This document shows positions 49,128-64,000 of a stretch of 64,000 nucleotides of DNA, piece after piece. Made by a program: the position numbers and the translations under genes. Source of the stretch: Hypericum androsaemum (lineage: Eukaryota > Streptophyta > Magnoliopsida > Malpighiales > Hypericaceae); contig OZ023185.1 in NCBI GenBank assembly GCA_963995505.1, positions 12,845,691-12,909,690 on the forward strand, written 5' to 3'. The notes under the pieces are model-generated. The model was not told the DNA's origin, made no database searches, and was given only the letters and a program-made list of their open reading frames with translations. Within the stretch, counting starts at the first letter, position 1, and every line of letters starts with the position of its first letter.

Positions 49128-49400
49128 ATTTTTTTTTGAATAACCATACTTGAATATATATTAAGTTATGCGGGAAAGTCACTACACCTTCAATGACTCC
49201 AAAGGAGGATGTTGTAACCAATTGGGCAGATAAACACCACATTTAGATATAATGATAACCCAATTGGCGACCCTATTCGCCTTTCTCAGCGTGTATTCTA
49301 GTTTACAACGACTAAGTTTGCACAAAGCAAGTCTCGCAATAAGGGCTTCATTATATAATCTCCAGTCAATCGAGGTGTGAAGTTTTTTTTGGGTGGGAAT
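49128..49400 (-). mobile_element. 5'-truncated LINE 3' end with target duplication
   Basis: 273 bp flanked by identical GTGGTGTGAA (49118-49127 and 49401-49410). A run of T next to the left flank is the poly(A) tail on the minus strand. It encodes the last part of a plant LINE RNase H region (RKANRVANWVIIISKCGVYL, then LPNWLQHPPLESLKV). This is a textbook 5'-truncated insertion and is separate from the older LINE to its left. Confidence 0.85.
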
Positions 49401-49618
49401 GTGGTGTGAAGTGAACACAACAGAACAACCCACATATCACCCTATTTCAATATTTTGACTACTCTAACTAAAAAATATCAATTTTTAAAAATCTCATCAG
49501 TTCAAACTTCAATTAATTAGCACATTAATATCTAAATATTAGATGATTTAAAAAAATTAAAATTTCTTAAATGGATAAAAACTTATATATTTTCTCGGTA
49601 AAGTTTAATTAAAATAAT

Positions 49619-50126
49619 AGGGTGTCAATCTCGAAAGTCGACTCCACGTGGGTTGCCATGTAGCATCATATCACAATTTTTTTTTCAAAATATATGAAGG
49701 AATAAATTGGTTTTGGTATATCCAATTGAGTTATTTTTTTATATTTTGCGTAACATTTTGAGCTCATGAGCTCAAAAAATCATGAAAAAAAAATTCGCAT
49801 TTGAAAAAAATTGAGTACCAACTTATCACACTTTAAAATTTTTGAAAAAAAAATAAAGAAAAAGGGTTGCAACCCCATAAAACGTTGCCTCTTTTGGAAG
49901 GCCGCCACGTGGCATGACCTCCATTTTTGTTGCTCGTGTGTCCAATTTTTTTCATTGTCGTAATTTTTTGAGCTCTACCTACTAAGCTAAAAAATGTAAA
50001 TAAAAAAATTAATTTTATCGCTCTTTTAAAATTTTGAAAATTAAATTTTGTAAAAAAGAGGAGGTCGTGCTGCGTGGCGAGCACCGAGGTGAAGTCGATT
50101 TTCTTGTAGGTGACTCCCTAATTTCT
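49619..50126. mobile_element. Probable inverted-repeat MITE, ~500 bp
   Basis: The left end GGGTGTCAATCTCGAAAGTC and the right end, read inverted, GGGAGTCACCTACAAGAAAA, both continue into GTCGACTCCACGTGG / ATCGACTTCACCTCGG. The interior is AT-rich with poly-A/T tracts and second inverted parts near 49900 and 49930. The target duplication is not clear. Confidence 0.45.
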
Positions 50127-50724
50127 TATATTTTTTAAAAATATATCATCGCCACAGTAAAAATCTGTAAAATTTTTAGTAAACAAAATTTGGGGTTTTT
50201 TCTTCAAAATTTGAGAATAAAGCGAATACCGTTAACCAATTCATCTTACATAGTGTGCTTAACCACTCACCTACTAAAAGAAAATTCATCTAACTGTACA
50301 GATTATTCTTTAAATTGATGTCACTAAATTGTTAAATTCCATTTAAAAAACTGTAAAACTGAAATATTTTGCACTACAGTAAAATTATCATAAATGTGGC
50401 AAATCACAATATACTACAGTTATAAAAATTATTTAAAAAATTTAATTTCTAAATATAGACTAATAAATATTTAAATATCTGGTAAAATAGCAAAAAAACG
50501 TTGTTCTTTGAATTGAGAAGTAGCAAAAGTCAATGGCAAAATAGACACACCGTCAGTGGATCGTCTGTTCCAATGTAGAAGTAGCCAAAACACCTTGAAA
50601 GTAAAGCAGCAATAGCAGTCGTCGACTCGCTGTTGATAGTACAAATGCCTCCAATTTATTCTCTTTTTAGCCAAAGCCACCTGGCAATCCCCGTAGCAAA
50701 AGATCAAATTCTACCCAAAAAAAA
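50127..50724. other. Gene-free AT-rich spacer
   Basis: Nothing recognisable; very A/T-rich up to the Mutator-type element. Confidence 0.4.
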
Positions 50725-51938
50725 GGCAAATTGCCCTCAGGTCCCTATAGTTTGATAAATTTACTAGTAGGGTCCTTATTTTTACAAAACCCCTCTTTTC
50801 GTCCTCCAAGTTTCAAAAAATAGAGCTCTCAGGTCCCTGGTTCCGGTACCGGTACCAGAAAAGAGCTCCTGCAAAATTTAACATGGAAGGACCAAATTGC
50901 CCCTTAGTCAAAAAAGAAAAAAAAATCTTCTTCAACCTTTAGACTAACAAAAACAAACTCAAGAATATCAAGAACACATTCAAGAACATCTTAATTAAAA
51001 TCAAGAACTCCTAATTAACTAAATACTTAACAACATCCAATGAAACACCAAACAACATCCAATTAAACACCAAGAACTAAATTGAAAAACCCTAATTCTG
51101 AGATGAGCCCTAATTGTTTCAATTGAACGACCGCTTCCTCGAACACTTAAGACGGAAGCCGCGACGGCGTCCTTGAAGAGGTGAGTTCTTAGGTGTGGAG
51201 GTCGTTCTATCCAGACCACTCGGCGACGCGACTTGGCTGTGGAGGTCATTCAAGTCCAACGCTGACGTTCTATCCAGACCACTCGTCGACGTTCTATCCA
51301 GACCATTCGGTGACAGCGACTCGGCGACGGCGTGTCGGCTGTGGAGGTCGTTCAAGTCCACGTCGATGTGCTATCTCGCCGAGAACCAAACCACTCGGCT
51401 TGCGTTCTATCCTCGCAGATGACCGTCGCAGACCACTCCTCTTTGGAAGAAAAGAGTGACACCGACGGCAATGGGATATTACAGCTTCACTGTTGACGAG
51501 AGGGAGACCGAAAAGGAGACGAGAAGGTTTGGGGTTCAAAATTAGGGTTTATTTGATTGAAAAATTTGGGAGTTTTGCTAATATCGAAGTTAATTGATTA
51601 AGGACCCCAATGAACCTGGGCATTTTGATTTGGTGGAGGTCGAATTAGAATTAAGGTTCTTTGATATTGTGTTCTTAGTTATTTAATTTGATATTCTTGA
51701 CGTTCTTCATGGTGTTCTTGATATTCTAAGATAGAAGAAGATTTTTTTTTTTGGTTTTTTTGACTGGGGGTAATTTGGTCATTACAACAAAATTTTGCCG
51801 GAGCTATTTTTCGGTACCGGAACCAAGGACCCGAGAGTTCTATTTTACAAAACTTGGAGGACGAAATGAGGAGTTTCGAAAAAATAAGGACCCCTCTAGT
51901 GAATTCGTCAAACTACAGGGACCTGAGGACAATTTGCT
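50725..51938. mobile_element. Mutator-type inverted-repeat element with a GC-rich repeat core
   Basis: Inverted repeats of about 180 bp (left GGCAAATTGCCCTCAGGTCC, right inverse AGCAAATTGTCCTCAGGTCC) contain a mirrored GGTACCGG motif. Flanks CAAAAAAAA and AAAAAAACA are an imperfect 9-bp duplication in A-rich sequence. The core 51119-51540 is GC-rich and built from reiterated pieces: GTTCTATCCAGACCACTCG recurs around 51205, 51270 and 51292, and GGCTGTGGAGGTC recurs around 51235 and 51338. No known protein was recognised. Confidence 0.65.
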
Positions 51939-51954
51939 AAAAAAACACTTAATA

Positions 51955-52400
51955 CTTCACAAAGTTTGCATTTAGGATATGTGGTTTAAGATTTTAAATT
52001 CAATTCCCGTGGCTGATTTTTTTAATTAGCTCTCAGTCCTGGATAGCACCTCGGCCATTTGGCAATCCGTACATGCTAAAACTTTCCTGAAACTCCTCGA
52101 TAATCCTCCTCGACTCCCCCGCATTGTTTACCCTCTCGAATCCCTCTCCTTTCACCTCATCGCTCAACTTCCCATCCACTCCCATATTTCATTCCACACG
52201 GTAGTGAAACCTTAAGCCTTGGTTTTCCCCGGTGCACATTACAGGTTTTCGACTAGGGAAGTTTCGGCCTGCACGTGCTACCAAATGGCCGGGCAGCACC
52301 CGGGCTACCCGGGACGTAGAGCTTATAAAAAAAACTAACCGCATAGACTGGATTCAAACTTTAAACCACATGTCCTAGACATGAAATTCGTGAAACTGCA
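51955..52400. mobile_element. Short foldback element
   Basis: The segment 51955-52075 is repeated inverted at 52270-52400, with shared blocks CCAAATGGCC, TTAAACCACAT(A/G)TCCTA and GAAT/AATC tails. The core between them (about 52080-52270) is C-rich and contains a reading stretch with LDNPPRLPRIVYPLES that I do not recognise. Confidence 0.5.
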
Positions 52401-52479
52401 TCAGATTAGAGCAAACCCATATTGCTACACGGGAAAGCCTCGCTCGAAAAATATCGTTTCATTTCGATGTAGTCTATAA

Positions 52480-53259
52480 GACCATCCACATTCGTGCCCT
52501 GGCTCAACCTAGGTTACGGAATAAACAATTAATTTCTCTCTCATCCACATCAGCAAAACTCAATTATCCCTTATTCTACCCACATCTGCAACCTGCCCCA
52601 ACCTAGGTCACAGAACAATTAATTTCTCTCTCATCCACATATTATGTACTTTCTTTTTTTTATATACAAATTATATTAAATATACGTAAATATTTATTCC
52701 GTAATTAAGATAACTCATAATTTTTTTGGCCAAAGTAAAAAAAATTATTTTTCTCGAAGTGGAAATACAAAATTAGACTATGGTGTTCATATATCGAAAT
52801 TTGGGAAAGATTTCGCTACAACTGGGAGTAAAAAAAAGTTTCAGAGTTCAGATTATCTTCGAAAGTTGGAAAAGATGAAGGATTATAAGATCCAAATGGT
52901 TGAAAATTTAGAAAATTAGGATCATTTGGATCCACAATAGAAATAATATAACAAGACAAATTAAGAATATAGTATATAGTAAAAGAAGAGAGAATTTGAG
53001 ATTGTGTGTGAAAATATGTTAATGTTGGACTCTATTTATAGAGATTTGAAAAATACAAATTTTCATATAAATTATAATTATTTTTTATCACAGATAATTC
53101 TAAATTTTTTTTAACCACATAAATAATATCCAAAAAATTTATTTATACGAATAATATTGTACCAAGTGTAACTAACTAGATAAAAAAGTAAAAAAAAAAG
53201 AAAAAAACAAGGGCGAGGCGAGGGCAAGGGGGCAAGTAAGGGCATGGATGTGGGTAGTC
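52480..53259. mobile_element. Internal-deletion derivative of the PIF/Harbinger element
   Basis: Ends GACCATCCACATTCGTGCCC and (inverted) GACTACCCACATCCATGCCC, with TAA on both sides (52477-52479, 53260-53262). The left 300 bp match the left end of the complete element at 53263. From about 52780 on, the sequence matches the right end, including the N-terminal coding part of the Myb/SANT gene (its start codon reads GTG instead of ATG). About 2.7 kb of the parent, including the transposase, are missing. It could only move with transposase supplied in trans. Confidence 0.85.
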
Positions 53260-53646
53260 TAAGACCATCCGCATTCGTGCCCTGCCTCAACCTAGGTCAC
53301 AGAATAAACAATTAATTTCTCTCTCATCCACATCAGCACAACCCAATTATCCCTTATTCTACCCACATTCGCAACCTGCCCCAACCTAGGTCACAGAATA
53401 AACAATTAATTTCTCTCTCATCCACATATTATCTACTTCATTTTTGTTTATATAAAAATTATATTAAATATACGTAAATATTTATTCCGTAATTAAGATA
53501 ACAAGAAATGTTTTTTGGCCAAAGTAAAAAAAATTTATTTTTCTCGAAGTGGGAATACAAAATTAGAGAAAAATAATTAAAAGTACATAGAGATGTCTTA
53601 AATGATATATTACAAATGCGGAAGATGCAAATTACATAATACATAA

Positions 53647-54960
53647 TTAATTAGGATTGGTAAATTTTTGCCAAATATGCTCAATCAAGTCGCTTTTGAG
53701 CGCGCTATGAGCTTCTCTATTGCGAAGGTTTTCCCTGGCAGTCATATAGGATGATAGGCTTCCGATGCGTTCAGTAGAGAACTGAAAAAGTTCTTCTTGT
53801 TCTTCATTTAGGAATTCTGTTGGATCATAATAATGGAGATATGTATCTCGTTCATCCTCTACTATCATATTGTGCAATATGATACAAGCCATCATAATTT
53901 TTCCAATGAAATCCTTGTCCCAAAGAAGACATGGACGTCGAATGAATGCAAAACGAGCTTATAGAACTCCAAATGCTCGCTCCACATCCTTTCTAGCAGC
54001 CTCTTGATGTTGAGCGAACAATTTGTGCTTTAGGGTCGACGGAGATATAATTGACTTGACAAATGCAGCCCATGCAGGATATATCCCATCAGTGAGATAA
54101 TAAGCCATATCATTTTGGCGACCGTTGACGATGTAACTCACTTTCGGTGCTCGACCTTCCAAGACATCAGTAAAAATAGGAGATCGGTCCAGTACATTAA
54201 TATCATTGCACGTACCTGGTGTTCCAAAGAAAGCATGCCATATCCATAAGTCATAGGATGCAACAGCCTCCAAAATGATTGTTGCCTTCCCACTCCTTCC
54301 TGCATATTGTCCAGCCCATGCAGTTGGACAATTTTTCCATTCCCAGTGCATGCAGTCAATACTGCCTATCATACCCGGAAATCCACGTTGTTTCCCGACA
54401 TAGAGTAGTCTTGCCAAGTCTTGTTCGTTGGGCTTTCTCAGATACTCGGGACCAAAGCAAGAGATGACACCGTTAATGAACTTCACGAGAGCTTTCCTTG
54501 TTGTAGATTCACCCATTCTCACATATTCATCAACGACATCAGCTGATGTCCCATAAGCTAACACTCTCATGGCTGCTGTACATTTCTGTAATGCTGAAAG
54601 ACTTTGTCTACCTGCAGCATCTCGTCTTTGTTGAAAATATTCATCTGAAGCACTCACCGCCTCCACAATACGAAGAAATAGTGGTCTGCGCATGCGGAAC
54701 CTACGTCGGAAGGTTTCAGGTGGATACGTTGGCCTCTCTACAAAATAGTCATTCATCAAGCGCTCCTCACCAACCTGGCGTTCCCTATTGACAAATCGCC
54801 TTGGTGGTGGAGTCGTTTGCTGATTGGCAACGAGCATATCCTCGAATATGTGATCAATTTGTTGATTCTGGTCACAGACTCGTGCCTCCCATTCATCAAA
54901 TTCAATGGTGAATGAATCACTGGAACTTGAACCAGAACTTGATCTAGAATTGAGAGACAT
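53647..54960 (-). pseudogene. Harbinger DDE transposase with one nonsense codon
   Basis: 438 codons including the stop. The first 333 residues are open, then a single TAA (53959-53961), and the same frame continues to 53647 (MMACIILHNMIVEDERDT and on). Catalytic residues are visible: D202 in GSIDCMHWEWKNCP, D253 in GTCNDINVLDRSP, E327 in KDVERAFGVL, the last just before the stop. The N-terminus is Ser-rich and a helix-turn-helix-like region lies around 115-165. The enzyme would cut and reinsert the element at TAA/TTA sites with help from the Myb-like partner. A truncated protein would lose the conserved tail, so activity is unlikely unless the codon is read through. Otherwise it looks undamaged. 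Confidence 0.9.
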
Positions 54961-55010
54961 TTGAAAGGATATTTGTGTATGTTTAAGTTTGATATTAATC
55001 CAAATATATA

Positions 55011-55208
55011 GCTACGGGACAAGTAGCATGTGGGGGAAACTGACATTAGATACCAAAGTTGAAGCGACATAAAATAGCTACGGGACAAGTAGCATGTGGG
55101 AGGGACTGATATTAGATACCAAAGTTGAAGCGACATAAAATAGCTACGGGACAAGTAGCATGTGGGAGGGACTGACATTGGATACCAAAGTTGAAGCGAC
55201 ATAAAATT
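55011..55208. repeat. 66-bp unit in three tandem copies
   Basis: Copies start GCTACGGGACAAGTAGCATG at 55011, 55077 and 55143, an exact 66-base period, with a few differences (GGGGGAAACTGACATT versus GGGAGGGACTGATATT). It lies between the two Harbinger genes, upstream of the transposase start. It is followed by an ATTACATAAAATAAG-type low-complexity stretch to about 55350. Confidence 0.9.
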
Positions 55209-55350
55209 TAAAATAAGCACACATTACATAAAATAAACATAAATTACATAAAATATAAAATCAGCACACATTACATAAATAAGCACACATTACATAAAAT
55301 AAGAACAAATTATATGAAATAAGAATAAATTACATTACATAAGAACAAAT

Positions 55351-56424
55351 TCACATTCCAAACAAAACAGACATTAAGTAGCGCTTCATCGCTTCATCTT
55401 CTGGGGATAAGTGCTCTTTCGCAAGCAAAGTATTCAACATCACTTGATTCATCTCCATAGTCTTCATTTGAGCCTTTTTTTGTGCTCGCTCTGTTTTATT
55501 TTGCTCTTTTTATTGCTCGAGCTCTATTCTCTTCTTCATTAATTCAATTTCATTATCTCGGGTGATTCTTAAAGCACGAATTTCTAAAGCAACTTCATCA
55601 CCTGCCTTACCTTTTCCTTTTCTTTTTTTGGCAGCCTCTCTACCCATAGGACGAGGAATTGATGATGATCCGCTGACTGGAGTTTCTGGGTTGGAGGGGA
55701 CTGAATATTCACCATCTTCAGTGGTCCTTGATCTTTTTGAGCTTCCACCACTTTCTACATGATCCTCTTCATTCTCTGGAGAGAAATTTGTTGAATCATG
55801 ATCTAGTTGTAGTTGCCACTTGGGATGTTTACACATAACTTCATTGAATACAGCCAAGTCACTAAACTTGTTGTTGTTGCTCTTCCCTGCATAAATTGTT
55901 TGTGCTTCGGTCTCAACATTAGCCATGCTCATTCCGCTCCTTTTCCGACCATATGCTTCCCTGTATGCACCAATCCACTTTTGTGCACTTGCATTAAGTC
56001 GTTTGTAACGACCTTTCATAGATTCTACGTTTCTTTCGTGCATCTGTTCCGGATTTTCTATTTGAGCTTGATGGTACAAAGCACTCACTCGTGCCCAGAG
56101 CGAGGTACCCTTCTGATTTTTTCCTCGCTCCCTATCTTCGCTAACGTAGATGAAAGATGAAATTAGGACAGTGTCTTCCTTAACACTCCAAATAGTTGAC
56201 GACCCTTTTCCAGGTTTTTTGTTACCGGCCACATCGTGAGCCAAATTTTGTGGAATATTTGGTGGGCTACGGTGTTCATATATCGAAATTTGGGAAAGAT
56301 TTGGTGACAACTGGGAGTAAAAAAAAGATTCAGAGTTCGGATTGTCTTCGGAAGTTGGAAAAGATGAAGGATTATAAGATCCAAATGGTTGAAAATTTAG
56401 AAAATTAGGATCATTTGGATCCAT
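55351..56424 (-). pseudogene. Harbinger Myb/SANT-like protein gene with one nonsense codon
   Basis: Starts MDPNDPNFLNFQPFGSYNPS, then a SANT/trihelix region (TIWSVKEDTVLISSFIYVSE, GTSLWARVSALYHQ, SMKGRYKRLNASAQKWIGAY), a Ser-rich stretch, a basic nuclear-type signal (GREAAKKRKGKGKAGDE) and a C-terminal coiled coil (EIRALRITRDNEIELMKKRI). A TAA at 55510-55512 stops it at 304 residues. The frame then stays open for 53 more codons (KEQNKTERAQKKAQ..., RYLMSVLFGM) to TGA at 55351-55353, as expected of the original tail. In this superfamily the protein binds the element ends and brings the transposase to the nucleus. Confidence 0.85.
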
Positions 56425-56839
56425 AATAGAAATAATATAACAAGAAAATATGTGTGTAAAAGTAGAGAGAATTCGAGATTGTGTGTAAAAATATGTTAGT
56501 GTTGGACTCTATTTATAGAGATTTGAAAAATACAAATTTTTATATAAATTATAATTATTTCTTATCACAGATAATTCAAAAAAATTTTAACCACATAAAT
56601 AATATCCAAAAAATTTATTTATACGAATAATATTGTACCAAGTATAACTAACTAGATAGAAAAGTAAAAATAAAAAATAAAAGGACGAGGGCGAGGGCGA
56701 GGGCGAGGGCGAAGGGGGCGAGTTTCGCCCCCACTAATTAAGAGGACACCGCCCCTTTTTGTTTTATCTTTTTTTTATTTATTTTTTTCCACGTGGCCCG
56801 GGGCGGGGCGCCTAAAAGGCGCGGATGCGCCTGGTCTAA

Positions 56840-57457
56840 GGAGGACCAAACCTTGACTCTCCGTTGTCTTCACGATTGAGGTTGGGGATGAATGGCAATT
56901 TAGTAATTTTTGGAATCAGAGGTATTTTGTATTTTTAATAGAGTCTCATCGAAAAAGCCAGAATTTAGATTCACAGACTAAATAATTTGATTTATGAAAT
57001 ATCAGATACTAAATAATACTAAATTATCTTAGTTAATCAATTTTTTAAAATACTATATCATTATTTTACCAAAAAGTAAACAAACAGAAAAAAGAAGAAG
57101 CAAAAAGCAAGGAGAAAAACACACAGTGTCGGTTGGGTTGAATTAATATTCAAAGGAATCTCTCTTTTCCTCTCTCTGAGTTGATAAATTGGAGCTCAAC
57201 ACCAACATTAATCATTAAGCAGATTTTTCTCTTCTCTATGCTCACTGGGGGAATTGGGTAGGGTTTGGATTTGAGAGAGAGGTGAAAGGAAAGGGAAGGG
57301 AAGTCTTAAGCTAAGGTGTTTTTACTTTTACCGTCTTTTTTTTATGGGGTTTGATTGCTGAAGTTTGGAGGGGAAGCTGGTTGGTTTCTTTGGTTTCGCT
57401 TGGAAGAAAGATTGAAGCTTTACTGCTTCGCAGGGAAGGAAGAAGGGGGAACAGTTT

Positions 57458-57493
<36 letters not shown>

Positions 57494-57597
57494 AGAGGAA
57501 AGAGAAAAAAGAAGCTGAGTTAGGAGGAGGAGGAGAAGAAGAAGAAGAATAAGTTGAAGAAGAAGGTTGGAAATTAGTGGACTTGAAGAAGTAAAAG
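56840..57597. other. Promoter and 5' leader region of the GBA2-type gene
   Basis: No coding sequence. The stretch 57110-57597 is pyrimidine- then purine-rich, typical of a long plant 5' UTR, and ends in GAAGAAGAAG repeats just before the start codon. Confidence 0.45.
57459..57491. repeat. (TA)n microsatellite in the leader
   Basis: About 16 uninterrupted TA units, followed by GA- and GAA-rich simple sequence to about 57560. Length is likely to vary between individuals. Confidence 0.9.

Positions 57598-64000
<6,403 letters not shown>

Larger units (their letters stand above)
53263..56836 (-). mobile_element. Full-length PIF/Harbinger transposon
   Basis: 3574 bp. Terminal inverted repeats GACCATCCGCATTCGTGCC (left) and GACCAGGCGCATCCGCGCC (right, inverted), flanked by TAA (53260-53262, 56837-56839), the 3-bp target typical of the superfamily. 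Both expected genes are on the minus strand: Myb/SANT-like (56424 leftward) and DDE transposase (54960 leftward). Subterminal duplicated blocks (CAACCTAGGTCACAGAATAA followed by TTAATTTCTCTCTCATCCAC, twice within 53290-53430) and a GAGGGC array at 56685-56722 may be transposase-binding regions. Confidence 0.9.

Overview
The window is eudicot-type plant nuclear DNA. Its genes have many short introns with plant-like GT-AG borders, encode clearly plant-type proteins, and sit in a dense field of plant transposable elements. The species cannot be named from the sequence alone.

Four protein-coding genes can be built exon by exon. (1) A VAMP72-type R-SNARE (minus, 4222-5772, 5 exons, 219 aa). (2) CTF18, the large subunit of the alternative RFC clamp loader (plus, 17754-28383, 23 exons, 929 aa), with an E2F-type site in its leader. 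(3) A 206-aa plant protein of unknown function with a basic nuclear signal and a Gly/Trp-rich conserved-looking C-terminus (plus, 40375-41495, 4 exons). (4) A GBA2-type non-lysosomal glucosylceramidase (plus, from 57598, 17 exons visible, running off the right edge), with one GC-AG intron. They do not form a pathway or operon.

Layout: 1-1350 is the leader and 5' LTR of a minus-strand LTR retrotransposon. 1351-3600 has no recognisable gene. 6560-8310 holds a foldback element and a decayed Harbinger derivative. 9443-10752 is a decayed hAT transposase. 10902-15500 is a Mutator-like element with a perfect 9-bp target duplication, into which a chimeric three-LTR retroelement inserted (11126-14642, 5-bp duplication). 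Two more Mutator-type MITEs lie at 16086-17354. 28384-40000 is gene-free repeat territory: hAT-like elements with a nested MITE, a decayed Ty3/gypsy element, an adenosylhomocysteinase gene fragment, and a 2.8-kb solo LTR that splits a degenerate hairpin array. 42230-49410 has a hAT-type MITE and LINE remnants. 50725-52400 has two inverted-repeat elements. 52480-56836 has a full-length PIF/Harbinger element lying head to tail against its own internal-deletion derivative.

The most notable structures are the Harbinger pair (each gene of the complete copy carries one in-frame nonsense codon), the nested Mutator/three-LTR locus, the repeat array split by the solo LTR, and the GC-AG intron in the glucosylceramidase gene.
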